A stretch of 64,000 nucleotides of DNA from Dermabacter hominis NBRC 106157 (GTDB lineage: Bacteria > Actinomycetota > Actinomycetes > Actinomycetales > Dermabacteraceae): assembly GCF_001570785.1 (NCBI RefSeq), contig NZ_BCSI01000003.1:62001-126000 (forward strand). Direction: 5' to 3'. Made by a program: the position numbers and the translations under genes. The notes under the pieces are model-generated. The model worked only from the letters and a program-made list of their open reading frames with translations. It ran no database searches and was not told the DNA's origin. Below, piece after piece: positions 48,252-60,909 of this stretch. Each line of letters begins with the position of its first letter. Within the stretch, counting starts at the first letter, position 1.

Positions 48252-49217
48252 TCAAGCGGCAGCTTCGGGGGCGGGAACGCGCGTGAGAATCGAGTCGATC
48301 ACGCTCGCGGGTGAAATGTTCTGGAGCCACAGTTCGGGCCGGATCACAACGCGGTGCTCGAGGCACGCGTGGGCCAAAGTCTTGATGTCTTCAGGAATCA
48401 CGAATTCGCGGCCCTGGATGAGCGCGAACGCACGTGCGCACTGAATGAGCGCGAGCGAGCCGCGAGGCGAAGACCCCATCGCGGTCTCGCTGTGCTCTCG
48501 CGTTTCGCGCACGAGCGCGACGGCGTAGCGGCCAACGGCCTCGCTCACGTGAATTGTTTCGACCGAGCGCTGAAGCTTTTCGAGCTCGCCCGCCTGGAGC
48601 ACGCGCTCGACGTCGATGCTCTCCTCGCGGCGCTCGATTCGGCGTGCGATGACGTCCCATTCGTCGTCGGCGCTCGGGTAGCCGAAGGTCAGTCGCATGA
48701 GGAAACGGTCGAGTTGGGCCTCGGGCAGGGGATAGGTCCCTTCGGTTTCGACGGGATTGGCGGTTGCGAGCACGTGAAATGGGCGCGGGAGTGCGTGCGT
48801 CGTGCCCTCGATACTCACCTGGCGTTCCTGCATCGCCTCGAGGAGCGCAGCCTGAGTTTTGGGAGGCGTGCGGTTGATTTCATCGGCAAGGAGGAGCCCC
48901 GTGAATACCGGGCCTGGCCGAAACTCAAACTCGTTCGTTTGTTGATCGAACACCTCGGAGCCCGTGAGATCGGCAGGCAGGAGGTCGGGCGTGAACTGGG
49001 CGCGGCGAAACTCGAGTCCAAGAGCGAGAGCGAACGAGTGGGCCGTGAGCGTTTTGCCGAGGCCCGGGTAGTCCTCGAGGAGGACGTGTCCGCCCGCGTA
49101 GATGCCCGCGAGGAGCTTCGTGAGCGCTTCGCGCTTACCGACGATCGCGCGCTCTGTCTCGTCGAGGATGCGCGTGCTGAGTGCGGCGGCCTCGCTCGGG
49201 GTGAAGGTGTCGGTCAT
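48252..49217 (-). CDS. MoxR-family AAA+ ATPase (cluster 2)
   Basis: This is a second MoxR ATPase, 321 residues. Walker A is YPGLGKTLTAHS, Walker B LLADEINRTPPKTQAALLE, and the sensor region VLATANPVETEGTYPLPEAQL. It is a different subtype from the 37688 copy (GLGKT instead of GLAKT). It sits in a minus-strand operon with overlapping neighbours: DUF4129, a small membrane protein, MoxR, DUF58, and the five-helix protein. Confidence 0.93.
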   Translation of the reverse strand: MTDTFTPSEAAALSTRILDETERAIVGKREALTKLLAGIYAGGHVLLEDYPGLGKTLTAHSFALALGLEFRRAQFTPDLLPADLTGSEVFDQQTNEFEFRPGPVFTGLLLADEINRTPPKTQAALLEAMQERQVSIEGTTHALPRPFHVLATANPVETEGTYPLPEAQLDRFLMRLTFGYPSADDEWDVIARRIERREESIDVERVLQAGELEKLQRSVETIHVSEAVGRYAVALVRETREHSETAMGSSPRGSLALIQCARAFALIQGREFVIPEDIKTLAHACLEHRVVIRPELWLQNISPASVIDSILTRVPAPEAAA

Positions 49218-49777
49218 GGCCTCTCCTTGACGTGGGGTGCGGGGGCGGTCAGTCGTGCGAATGCACTCTCGAGGTCGCGCAGCGCTGCGACCAGGCCGCG
49301 ACGTGTGAGGCGGAGCTGCTTCGTGCGCGGTCGAGGGGCATTGGCAGGGGAGTGGGCAGCGTCGGTCTCTTCCGCACAGGCGATAATGTCCGACGTTTGC
49401 TGCGACAGCCCGAGGCTTTCCCCGCGCGTGGCAGCGAGCGTCTCGAGTTCGTGAGCGATGCCCGCGAGATACGTTGCGGGAAGGCGCGGGCCTTGCCGCT
49501 TTGTCTCGATCGTGCGGTAGAGGTCATCCTCGATGCGGCGCACGCGGCGATCCTTTGCTGCTTCGAGCTCGGGTGCTGCGCGATAGAGGACTCGCGGAAA
49601 CTCGGGTGCCTCGCTTCCGGTGAGTCCCGTGGCATTGAGTTCCCTCGCAAGCAGCGCGCCGAGGGTAAAGATAAGCGCGTAGGCGAGATTGAGGCGGATA
49701 TCCACGAGGTGCAGCGCGAGGACGATTGCCGTCGTCGCCGCCGCCGTCACGGCGAAGGTGAGCACGAGACGTTTCAT
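49214..49777 (-). CDS. Small membrane protein of MoxR cluster 2
   Basis: This protein has 187 residues with two hydrophobic segments at the N-terminus (about 4-22 and 28-44). The cytoplasmic region is mainly helical, with a basic stretch near the end (PRTKQLRLTRRGL). Not recognised. Start and stop each overlap a neighbour by four bases (DUF4129 gene upstream, MoxR downstream), a strong sign of one operon. Confidence 0.7.
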   Translation of the reverse strand: MKRLVLTFAVTAAATTAIVLALHLVDIRLNLAYALIFTLGALLARELNATGLTGSEAPEFPRVLYRAAPELEAAKDRRVRRIEDDLYRTIETKRQGPRLPATYLAGIAHELETLAATRGESLGLSQQTSDIIACAEETDAAHSPANAPRPRTKQLRLTRRGLVAALRDLESAFARLTAPAPHVKERP

Positions 49778-50490
49778 GAACGTGCGCCTCCCGCCGGGGC
49801 CGTGTCCAATTCGCCTCTCAAGGCACGGAGCAAGTCTCGTGCCTCTTCGAGGCTGGCGGGGCGAGTTTCTGCGCTCGAGTAGCGTTCGGTTCGGTAGAGC
49901 TCCCCAAGGCGCGCGAGGCGAGAGTTATCGAGTCCAGCGGAGCCGACGACGCGCTCGACAAACTCGCTTGAGGTTTCGTAGGAACAGCGACCATAACCCT
50001 CTTCCGTGAGGCGGGCTTCGATCGCAAGCCATGCCGCGACAATGGCGTTGCCGTCGACCGCGCTCCTCTCAAGGGCTTGCGCGGCGGCCTGAAGAGAGGC
50101 CGCGACAGCGGAGGCTTCGACTTCGCTCGGCGCGTCCTCACTCTCGCTTTGAGGAGCGAGCGTTCGCCGCGTCCTAAGCGCGCGTAGCCCTACCCGCACA
50201 CAAATGATGAGTAAGCACAGCCCTGCAAGCGCGAGCAGCGCCCACACGATGATCTCGAGAGTCGGGCCGAGGGGATTGGGGCCCTCGGGTTGATACTGCT
50301 CGAACCCTGCGGAGATTTCCGTATTGACGTGGGCCTTCTGGTCAGTCGCGCTCTCCTGCGGGAGGACATCGAGGGCCGAGGGGCCGGCGCCGATGTCCAC
50401 GAGGGGAGGCATGTGCGCGGCTGTTGCACACCCGAAGAGGAGAGCGCACACGATCGCGATGAGCGCAGGAAAAACCCGCTCAACTTTCAT
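49774..50490 (-). CDS. DUF4129-domain protein (cluster 2, first gene)
   Basis: This protein has 238 residues. An N-terminal hydrophobic stretch (about 8-25, ending LLFGC, perhaps a poor lipobox) and a second helix (about 84-104) precede a cytoplasmic DUF4129-like region (about 140-230). That region holds NAIVAAWLAIEARLTEEGY, ETSSEFVERVV and LYRTERYS. DUF4129 proteins usually lead MoxR-DUF58 operons in actinobacteria. It diverges from the membrane protein at 50649. Confidence 0.8.
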   Translation of the reverse strand: MKVERVFPALIAIVCALLFGCATAAHMPPLVDIGAGPSALDVLPQESATDQKAHVNTEISAGFEQYQPEGPNPLGPTLEIIVWALLALAGLCLLIICVRVGLRALRTRRTLAPQSESEDAPSEVEASAVAASLQAAAQALERSAVDGNAIVAAWLAIEARLTEEGYGRCSYETSSEFVERVVGSAGLDNSRLARLGELYRTERYSSAETRPASLEEARDLLRALRGELDTAPAGGARS

Positions 50491-50648
50491 CGCGGATCTC
50501 CCTTCACTCCGGGCCTCGTGATTCGTGCGCGGCGCGGCGTTCTTTGTCCCGAAATCTTATACCGGAGCCCTGAAGGGGATGCTCGCGCCGGTGCTCGTGT
50601 GAAAAACTCGAGGGGAACGCACGTGAGCGAGAAACGCGAGGAGAGGCA

Positions 50649-53916
<3,268 letters not shown>

Positions 53917-53924
53917 CGCCTAGA

Positions 53925-54230
53925 ATGGATGCCATGCCAGCAATGAGTTCTGAAGAAGTCGCACGCCTGGCGTCCCTCGCTCGCATTGAGCTCACCGACG
54001 AAGAAATCGCTCGCTTCGCGGGCGAATTCGACGCCATCCTGGACGCGGTTGCGTCCGTGAGCGAAGTGGCGAGCGACGACGTCCCGGCCACAAGTCACCC
54101 GATCCCCATGACCAACGTGTTCCGCAAGGACGAGGTCACGGAGACCCTCACGCAAGAAGAGGCCCTTTCCGGCGCGCCCGAAGCCGCCGATGGCCGCTTC
54201 GTTGTTCCGCAGATTCTCGGGGAGGAGTAA
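53925..54230 (+). CDS. gatC: Asp-tRNA(Asn)/Glu-tRNA(Gln) amidotransferase subunit C
   Basis: This small 101-residue subunit helps fold GatA and joins GatA to GatB. The conserved part starts EEVARLASLARIELTDEE and ends with EAADGRFVVPQIL. Start codons at 53925, 53934 and 53943 are all possible. A TAGAAT box at 53917-53922 suggests a promoter right after ligA, with a very short leader that would favour 53934. gatA follows after 3 bases. Confidence 0.93.
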   Translation: MDAMPAMSSEEVARLASLARIELTDEEIARFAGEFDAILDAVASVSEVASDDVPATSHPIPMTNVFRKDEVTETLTQEEALSGAPEAADGRFVVPQILGEE

Positions 54231-54233
54231 CCG

Positions 54234-55739
54234 ATGACTGACCTTGTGAAGCTTTCCGCCGCGCACATGGCGAAAGGCCTTCAAAGCGGCGAGTTCAGCG
54301 CGCGCGAACTGACCGACGCGCACCTTTCGCGCATCGAGGCCGTCGAGGGCCAGCTCAATGCGTTCGTGACCGTTACCGGCGAGGACGCGCGTGCCACGGC
54401 CGACGCTGTCGATGAGGCGCGCGCCAAGGGCGAGAGCCTCGCGCCGCTCGCGGGTGTTCCCGTTGCCGTGAAGGATGTCGTCGTCACGAAGGGGATCCAG
54501 ACCACCGCGGGTTCGAAGATCCTCGAAGGCTGGATTCCGCCCTACGACGCAACGCTCGTGGAGAACCTCCGCGACGCGAAGCTTCCGATCCTCGGCAAGA
54601 CCAACATGGACGAGTTCGCGATGGGCTCCTCGACCGAGACGAGCGCCTATGGCAACACCCACAATCCGTGGGATCTCGAGCGAATCCCCGGCGGCTCAGG
54701 CGGCGGCTCCTCCGCAGCTATCGCCGGGTTCGAGGCGCCTCTCGCGATCGGCACCGACACGGGCGGCTCGATCCGCCAGCCCGCAGCAGTGACCGGAACC
54801 GTCGGCGTGAAGCCCACCTACGGCTCCGTATCGCGCTACGGCCTCATCGCGATGGCAAGCTCGCTCGACCAGGCCGGCCCGTGCACGCGCACGGTCGAAG
54901 ACGCCGCGCTTTTGCACGAGGTGATCGGCGGCTATGACCCGAAGGACTCGACCTCCCTCAAGGACGGCTTCGGTAATTTCGTCGAGGCTGCCCGCGCGAA
55001 GGACGTCAAGGGCATGCGCATCGGTGTTATCGAAGAGCTCGAGGGCGAAGGCTTCGATCCGCTCGTGAAGCAGCGCTTCGAAGAATCGCTCGCGCTCCTC
55101 GAAAAGGCTGGCGCCGAGATTGTTCGCGTGAGCTGCCCCAACTTTAAGTACGCGCTTGGCGCCTACTACCTCATCATGCCGTCCGAGGCGAGCAGCAACC
55201 TCGCGAAATTCGACGGCATGCGCTTTGGCATGCGGGTAGTCCCCGAGGATCACCCGACTGCCGAAAAGGTCATGGCCGCCACTCGAGGCCAGGGCTTTGG
55301 CGCCGAGGTGAAGCGCCGCATTCTGCTCGGCACGTACGCGCTTAGCTCCGGCTACTACGACGCCTACTACGGAAGCGCCCAGAAGGTGCGTACTCTCGTG
55401 CAGCGCGACTTTGCCGCGGCTTTCGACAAGTGCGACGTTCTCGCGTCGCCGACCGCTCCCACCGTCGCGTTCCGCCTCGGTGAGAACACCGATAACCCGC
55501 TCAAGATGTATCTCAACGACATCGCGACGATCCCCGCGAACCTCGCGGGCGTCCCCGGCCTCTCGCTCCCGAGCGGCCTCGCCGAGGATTCGATGCCCGC
55601 AGGCTTCCAGTTCCTCGCGCCCGCGATGGCCGATGATCGCCTCTATCGCGCCGGCGGCGCACTCGAGGCGCTGCTTGAAGACACCTGGGGAGGGCCTCTC
55701 CTGAACAACGCCCCGGCCCTGGAAGGAGGCGCCAAGTGA
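54234..55739 (+). CDS. gatA: Asp-tRNA(Asn)/Glu-tRNA(Gln) amidotransferase subunit A
   Basis: This glutaminase/amidase subunit frees ammonia from glutamine. It has 501 residues of amidase-signature family. The Ser-cisSer-Lys triad is seen in [14 protein letters not shown] (Lys) and [13 protein letters not shown], followed by [23 protein letters not shown] stands before the ATG. Its stop overlaps gatB by four bases. Confidence 0.97.
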   Translation: MTDLVKLSAAHMAKGLQSGEFSARELTDAHLSRIEAVEGQLNAFVTVTGEDARATADAVDEARAKGESLAPLAGVPVAVKDVVVTKGIQTTAGSKILEGWIPPYDATLVENLRDAKLPILGKTNMDEFAMGSSTETSAYGNTHNPWDLERIPGGSGGGSSAAIAGFEAPLAIGTDTGGSIRQPAAVTGTVGVKPTYGSVSRYGLIAMASSLDQAGPCTRTVEDAALLHEVIGGYDPKDSTSLKDGFGNFVEAARAKDVKGMRIGVIEELEGEGFDPLVKQRFEESLALLEKAGAEIVRVSCPNFKYALGAYYLIMPSEASSNLAKFDGMRFGMRVVPEDHPTAEKVMAATRGQGFGAEVKRRILLGTYALSSGYYDAYYGSAQKVRTLVQRDFAAAFDKCDVLASPTAPTVAFRLGENTDNPLKMYLNDIATIPANLAGVPGLSLPSGLAEDSMPAGFQFLAPAMADDRLYRAGGALEALLEDTWGGPLLNNAPALEGGAK

Positions 55740-57247
55740 ACGCCTACACGGATATCGAACCCCTCGACTACGACGAGGCGATCGAGAAGTATGACCCGGT
55801 CCTCGGCATCGAGGTCCACGTAGAACTTGGCACGAAGACCAAGATGTTCGATGGCGCCCCCAACGTGTTTGCTGCCGAACCCAACACGGCGATCACGCCC
55901 GTCTCGCTCGGTCTCCCGGGCACGTTGCCGGTCGTCAATGAGAAAGCGGTGGAATACGCGATCAAGATCGGTCTCGCACTGAACTGCTCGATTGCCGAGC
56001 ACTGTCGGTTCGCGCGTAAGCAGTACTTCTACCCGGACCTCACGAAGAACTTCCAGACCTCGCAGTACGACGAACCGATCGCCTACGACGGCTACGTCGA
56101 CGTCGAACTTGACGACGGCGAGATCGTGCGCGTGGACATCGAGCGCGCGCACATGGAAGAGGACGCCGGTAAGAACACCCACATCGGTGGAACAGGCCGC
56201 ATCCAGGGCGCAACCCACTCGCAGGTGGACTACAACCGAGCGGGCGTCCCCCTCGTGGAAATCGTGACGCGCCCGATCCCGAACACGGGTGGCCGCGCAC
56301 CGGAGGTCGCCGCGGCGTACGTCCGTACGCTCCGCGATATCTTCCGCACCCTCGAGGTTTCGGAAGCGCGCATGGAGCGCGGCAACGTGCGCGCCGACAT
56401 CAACGTCTCGCTTCGTCCCTCGCCGGAGGCGCCGCTTGGCACGCGTACCGAAACGAAGAACGTCAACTCGTTCCGTGCAATTGAGCGCGCCGTGCGTTTC
56501 GAGATCAGCCGCCAGGCGGGAGTGCTCGATAGCGGTGCCGAGGTCATCCAGGAGACCCGCCACTTCCACGATGACACCGGCCACACGAGCCCGGGCCGTG
56601 TGAAGAGCGATGCCGAGGACTACCGTTACTTCCCCGAGCCCGATCTCGTGCCGGTCGCCCCGAGCCGGGAGTGGGTTGAGGAGCTGCGCTCCGCGCTTCC
56701 GGAGCTTCCCGCGGCTCGTCGCCGACGGTTGCTCGGTGAGTGGGGCTTCACGGATCTTGAAATGCGCGACGTCATTAACGCCGGTGCGCTCGACCTGATC
56801 GAGGGGACGGTCGCTGCGGGTGCGAAGCCCCAGGCGGCACGCAAGTGGTGGATGGGTGAACTCGCACGCATCGCCAAGGAAGCCGAGAAAGAGCTCGAGG
56901 AGCTCAGCGTCACTCCGGCTCAGGTTGCCGAACTCGTCTCGCTCGTCGAGGGCAAGAAGATCAACGACAAGATCGGCCGCCAGGTGCTCGCGAAGGTCCT
57001 CGATGGTGACGGTGATCCCGCCGCCATCGTGGAGAAGGAGAACCTCGCGGTTGTCTCTGATGACTCGGTTCTCGAGGGCGCCGTGGACCAGGCCATCGCT
57101 GATAACCCCGACGTGGTCGAGAAGATCAAGGGCGGCAAGGTCCAGGCGATCGGCGCGCTTATCGGCCCGGTCATGAAGGCGACGCGCGGCCAGGCTGATG
57201 CCGGGCGCGTTCGTGAGATCATTATGGCCAAACTTGAGGTGGGCTAA
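55736..57247 (+). CDS. gatB: Asp-tRNA(Asn)/Glu-tRNA(Gln) amidotransferase subunit B
   Basis: GatB binds the misacylated tRNA, activates the acid group and transfers ammonia. Of 503 residues, it has [15 protein letters not shown] near the start, [33 protein letters not shown], and a helical C-terminal YqeY-like tail (about 350-503). GTG 55736 overlaps gatA. A full GatCAB means the organism charges tRNA-Gln and/or tRNA-Asn indirectly. Confidence 0.97.
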   Translation: MNAYTDIEPLDYDEAIEKYDPVLGIEVHVELGTKTKMFDGAPNVFAAEPNTAITPVSLGLPGTLPVVNEKAVEYAIKIGLALNCSIAEHCRFARKQYFYPDLTKNFQTSQYDEPIAYDGYVDVELDDGEIVRVDIERAHMEEDAGKNTHIGGTGRIQGATHSQVDYNRAGVPLVEIVTRPIPNTGGRAPEVAAAYVRTLRDIFRTLEVSEARMERGNVRADINVSLRPSPEAPLGTRTETKNVNSFRAIERAVRFEISRQAGVLDSGAEVIQETRHFHDDTGHTSPGRVKSDAEDYRYFPEPDLVPVAPSREWVEELRSALPELPAARRRRLLGEWGFTDLEMRDVINAGALDLIEGTVAAGAKPQAARKWWMGELARIAKEAEKELEELSVTPAQVAELVSLVEGKKINDKIGRQVLAKVLDGDGDPAAIVEKENLAVVSDDSVLEGAVDQAIADNPDVVEKIKGGKVQAIGALIGPVMKATRGQADAGRVREIIMAKLEVG

Positions 57248-57290
57248 CTCACCGGTCATAATGGGTTATTAAGAACTACCTAGTATGAAG

Positions 57291-57326
57291 TGGGGCCTCG
57301 GGCTTTAGTGACCGGGGCCCCATTTT
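57291..57326 (+). terminator. Intrinsic terminator between gatB and the first symporter
   Basis: An 11-bp stem (TGGGGCCTCGG with CCGGGGCCCCA, one T-G pair), 10-base loop, then TTTT. It lies 44 bases after gatB and 38 bases before the next ATG. TAGTAT (57281-57286) and CATAAT (57257-57262) just upstream could be promoter -10 boxes, in which case the hairpin would sit at the start or in the leader of the symporter mRNA. Confidence 0.85.
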
Positions 57327-57364
57327 GTGGCCTGAAGCAGATCTGGGCCAACCGAGAGGGACTC

Positions 57365-58954
57365 ATGAGTTTCGACCAGTACGTTGACCAGCTGATCGCA
57401 CCGATTGCTCAATTTATGAGCGCGGTCGTGTTCTACGCGCCGAATATCGGCGGCATTGAAATCCCACTGATCGTCGTCTGGCTCGCAGTGGCGGCCGTCT
57501 TCATGACGGTGTGGTTGCGATTCCAGCCGATCACGGGATTTAAGCATGCGATTGACGTCGTGAGAGGGCGTTACGCGAGCAAAACTGACCCCGGTGAGGT
57601 GAGCAGCTTCCAGGCGCTTGCCACCGAGATTTCGGGCGCGATCGGGCTCGGCAACATCGCGGGCGTCGCGGTCGCGATTGGGCTCGGCGGTCCGGGCGCT
57701 GCACTGTGGATCGCGATCTTCGGCTTCTTTGCGATGAGCCTCAAGATGGCCGAGGCGACCCTGGGCACGAAATACCGCGTGATCGACGAAGACGGAACGG
57801 TCCACGCAGGCCCTATGTACTTCCTCAAATATGGGTTCAAAGAGATCGGCTGGGCGAAGGCCGGCAGCGTTCTCGCGATGTTCTACGCGATCTCGGCTTT
57901 CTTCGGCGTGTTCGGCGGCGGAAACATGTTTCAGTCGAACCAGACCGCGATGATCCTCGGTGAGCAGCTCGGTTGGGACTTCCTTCTCAACCACCGCTGG
58001 ATCGTGGGTGTGGTCTTTGGCATCTTCCTCGCGCTCGTCGTGGTCGGCGGCGTGAAGTCGATCGGCAAGATCACCTCGAAAGCCGTTCCGATCATGGCGG
58101 GTACCTACCTCGTCAGCGCAATCCTTATTCTTCTCTTCAACCTCCCGCAGGTCCCCTCGGCATTCATGACGATTGTGACCGAAGCGTTCCAGCCCAAGGG
58201 CGTTGCCGGCGGCGCGGCTGGAGCAGCCGTGATCGGTATTCAGCGCGCGCTCTTCTCGAACGCCGCGGGCGTCGGAACTGCGGGCATGACGCACGCGGCG
58301 GCAAAAACCCGCCACCCCGCGACCGAGGGCTTTACGGGCATGTGGAGCCCGTTCCTGGACTCGTGCGTCGTGTGTATGATCACCGCGCTTGTCGTTGTCG
58401 TGACCGGTGCTTACCGAAGCGGGGAGGCAGATGGCATCGTCATGACGGCAGGCGCCTTCGGCACCGTCGCGCCGTGGTTCCCGTACGTGCTCATGGTGAT
58501 TGTTGTGCCGTTCGCGTTCTCAACCGTGCTCGCGTACTACTATTACGGCCTGAGCGCGATCCAGTACATCCTCGGCAACTCGCCGTGGGTCACGCGTGGC
58601 TTCCAGATCGTATGGATCGCCTTCACGATCATCGGCTCGGCGATTACGATCGATTCCGTTGTCACTCTTGCCGATGCGCTCATCTTCATCATGACCATCC
58701 CGAACCTCATTGGCGTGTACGCGCTCGCCAAGATCGTTCGCTACGAGATCCTGCGCCACAGGGTGAAGGTGACAACTGGAGCCATCCCGCAGATTGATCC
58801 CGAGCTCGCCGTGGGCATGGGTGATCACGAGCCCACCGAAGAGCAGATCTCTGAGGCGCGTGATCGCGACGAAGAGGAAGCACGCGAATGGCATGAGATT
58901 CGCGAGCGTCTCTATGAAGACGGCGAATGGGGTCAGCAGAGCGAGAAGGGGTGA
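57365..58954 (+). CDS. Sodium:alanine/glycine symporter family protein (AGCS), first copy
   Basis: This secondary transporter of 529 residues has about eleven hydrophobic helices. The AGCS signature GEVSSFQALATEISGAIGLG (about 79-98) is followed by NIAGVAVAIGLGGPGAALW; later motifs are GIQRALFSNAAGVGTAGMTHA and ATEGFTGMWSPFLDS. GAGAGGGA precedes the ATG at 57365. Substrate is probably alanine, glycine or serine with Na+ or H+. It is followed by a close paralogue; the C-terminal cytoplasmic tail is charged. Confidence 0.93.
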   Translation: MSFDQYVDQLIAPIAQFMSAVVFYAPNIGGIEIPLIVVWLAVAAVFMTVWLRFQPITGFKHAIDVVRGRYASKTDPGEVSSFQALATEISGAIGLGNIAGVAVAIGLGGPGAALWIAIFGFFAMSLKMAEATLGTKYRVIDEDGTVHAGPMYFLKYGFKEIGWAKAGSVLAMFYAISAFFGVFGGGNMFQSNQTAMILGEQLGWDFLLNHRWIVGVVFGIFLALVVVGGVKSIGKITSKAVPIMAGTYLVSAILILLFNLPQVPSAFMTIVTEAFQPKGVAGGAAGAAVIGIQRALFSNAAGVGTAGMTHAAAKTRHPATEGFTGMWSPFLDSCVVCMITALVVVVTGAYRSGEADGIVMTAGAFGTVAPWFPYVLMVIVVPFAFSTVLAYYYYGLSAIQYILGNSPWVTRGFQIVWIAFTIIGSAITIDSVVTLADALIFIMTIPNLIGVYALAKIVRYEILRHRVKVTTGAIPQIDPELAVGMGDHEPTEEQISEARDRDEEEAREWHEIRERLYEDGEWGQQSEKG

Positions 58955-59108
58955 TCGGGACCACTAGGTAGCGTAAGTCACACGGCGGGGGTCTGCGGGG
59001 ATCTTCTTGACTGATTTTCCGACGCCTGCTACGCCAAAGCCCTGACCTGTGATTTTATTGAGGTGAGCCCTTGCCCAGGGGAGTGCGGGTGCGGGCAAAT
59101 GCGTTTTG

Positions 59109-59131
59109 TCGCCAAGATTTCGTTTTGGCGA
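59109..59131. repeat. Inverted repeat between the two symporters
   Basis: TCGCCAA and TTGGCGA form a perfect 7-bp dyad with a 9-base spacer, 92 bases before the second symporter. It could be a regulator site or a weak hairpin. The rest of this 269-base gap is less GC-rich than the genes; no riboswitch was recognised. Confidence 0.4.
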
Positions 59132-59223
59132 ATGTACTTGAGTCCGCCCCTTCGTTTCCGAAAAGTAGTGCTTGTTTGGTGAAAAATGTTCCCACCCCAC
59201 TCGGCCCCCACTAGGAGAGACTG

Positions 59224-60819
59224 ATGCACAGTTCTGGTGCGATCGACCAGTTCTTAAATACGTACTTTGCCCCCTTTGCGAACTTCCTGTCGGCAATTGT
59301 CTTTTTCGCCCCCTCCGTCGCCGGGGTCAAAGTGCCGCTCATCGTGCTGTGGCTCGTCGCGGCCGCCATCTTCCTCACGGTGTGGCTGCGCTTCCAGCCC
59401 ATCACGGGCTTTGCGCACTCGATTGGTGTCATTCGCGGCAAATACACCCGTAAGACCGACCCGGGTGAGGTGAGTTCTTTCCAGGCGCTCGCGACCGAGC
59501 TTTCGGGCACCGTTGGTCTCGGCAACATCGCGGGTGTCGCGGTTGCGATTTCGGTTGGTGGCCCCGGCGCGGCCCTGTGGATCGTGCTTTTCGGCTGCCT
59601 TGCGATGAGTGTGAAGATGGCCGAGGCGACCCTCGGCGTGAAGTACCGCGAAATCGATGAGGATGGCCACACTCACGGTGGCCCCATGTACTACCTCAAG
59701 CACGGTCTTGCAGAAATCGGCTTCAAAAAGTTCGGCATCGTCCTCTCGTTCCTCTACGCGGCATTCACGCTCATCGGCGTGTTTGGTGCGGGTAACCTCT
59801 TCCAGTCGAATCAGGGCGCGGCGATCCTCAGCGATCAGCTCGGCATCGCCTTCCTTCAGGACAACCGCTGGGTCATCGGTGCGATCATGGCGGCGCTTGC
59901 GGCGCTCGTGATCGTTGGTGGCATCCAATCGATCGGCACGTGGACGGCCCGCATCACTCCTCTTATGGCGATCGTGTACTTCCTTTGCGTTCTCGCGATC
60001 ATCGTGATGAACATTCAGGCTGTTCCGGAGGCGATCGTCAAGATCATTACGACGGCGACAACAGGCGAGGGCGTGACCGGTGGCGCGATCGGCGTGGCCA
60101 TCGTTGGTATTCAGCGCGCGCTCTTCTCGAACGCTGCGGGTGTGGGCTCGGCCGGCATGGCGCACTCGGCCTCGAAGACCAAGGAGCCGGCCACGGAGGG
60201 CTTCACCGCGATGTGGGAGCCGCTCGTGGACTCGGTGATCGTCTGCACGCTTACGGCCATCGCGATTACCGTGACGGGCGTGTACACCGATAGCAGCGGT
60301 GATGGCATTGTGATGACGGCGACAGCGTTTGGCACGGTGGCGAGCTGGTTCCCCTACGTTCTGACCGTTGCCGTGGCGCTCTTCGCCTTCTCCACGATCT
60401 TGAGCTACTACTACTACGGCAACCTTGCCGCCGAGTTCCTCTTCGGGCGGTCGGCCTTCGTGAAGCGCGGTTTCCAGATCGTCTGGATTCTCGCGGTTAT
60501 TCTCGGCTCGGCCGTGTCGATGGACGCTGTCATCAACTTCTCGGATGCTGTGTTCTTCCTCATGACGATCCCGAACCTTCTCGGCATCTACTTCCTTGCC
60601 AAGGTCGTCCGCTACGAGATCCTTCGCCACAAAGTGAAGCTTGAGACCGGCGCAATTGCGGTTGTTGATCCTGAGCTCGCCGTGGGCATGGGTGATCACC
60701 AGCCCACCGAGGAGCAGGTGGCAGAGGCCCGTGCCCTTGAGGAGAAAGAAAACGCCGATTACGAAGCGCTCAAGCAGCGCCTCGCGGATGATCCCGATTG
60801 GCCGCATCGCGAAGGCTGA
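59224..60819 (+). CDS. Sodium:alanine/glycine symporter family protein (AGCS), second copy
   Basis: This is a paralogue of the previous gene (531 residues) with the same layout: GEVSSFQALATELSGTVGLG, NIAGVAVAISVGGPGAALW, GIQRALFSNAAGVGSAGMAHS. AGGAGAG precedes the ATG. The two copies share long identical stretches (for example QRALFSNAAGVG and GDH-PTEEQ near the end), so they arose by tandem duplication. Differences in the middle helices may change substrate or affinity. An intrinsic terminator follows. Confidence 0.93.
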   Translation: MHSSGAIDQFLNTYFAPFANFLSAIVFFAPSVAGVKVPLIVLWLVAAAIFLTVWLRFQPITGFAHSIGVIRGKYTRKTDPGEVSSFQALATELSGTVGLGNIAGVAVAISVGGPGAALWIVLFGCLAMSVKMAEATLGVKYREIDEDGHTHGGPMYYLKHGLAEIGFKKFGIVLSFLYAAFTLIGVFGAGNLFQSNQGAAILSDQLGIAFLQDNRWVIGAIMAALAALVIVGGIQSIGTWTARITPLMAIVYFLCVLAIIVMNIQAVPEAIVKIITTATTGEGVTGGAIGVAIVGIQRALFSNAAGVGSAGMAHSASKTKEPATEGFTAMWEPLVDSVIVCTLTAIAITVTGVYTDSSGDGIVMTATAFGTVASWFPYVLTVAVALFAFSTILSYYYYGNLAAEFLFGRSAFVKRGFQIVWILAVILGSAVSMDAVINFSDAVFFLMTIPNLLGIYFLAKVVRYEILRHKVKLETGAIAVVDPELAVGMGDHQPTEEQVAEARALEEKENADYEALKQRLADDPDWPHREG

Positions 60820-60854
60820 GTGGTCGTTCTCGCGACAGGCAATTCCATAATCTG

Positions 60855-60885
60855 AGACCCTCGTCCAATATTTGGGCGGGGGTCT
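60855..60885 (+). terminator. Intrinsic terminator after the second symporter
   Basis: AGACCCTCGTCCAA pairs with TTGGGCGGGGGTCT (14 bp including two G-U pairs) around a 3-base loop, and TGGGTTT follows. It lies 36 bases after the symporter stop. Confidence 0.8.
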
Positions 60886-60897
60886 TGGGTTTCTGCC

Positions 60898-60903
60898 TAT
60901 GCT
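60898..60903 (+). promoter_or_regulatory. Possible -10 box for leaderless ilvD mRNA
   Basis: TATGCT ends six bases before the ilvD ATG (60910), and no ribosome-binding site precedes the ATG. This is the spacing of a leaderless transcript. The -35 region overlaps the terminator of the upstream gene and shows no clear match. Confidence 0.4.
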
Positions 60904-60909
60904 GTGGCC

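Noticed and set aside
58955-59223. Glycine riboswitch before an AGCS symporter
   Set aside because: Such transporters are often glycine-controlled, but the typical CTCTCAGG and GCCGAAGGGGC-like parts are absent here and before 57365.
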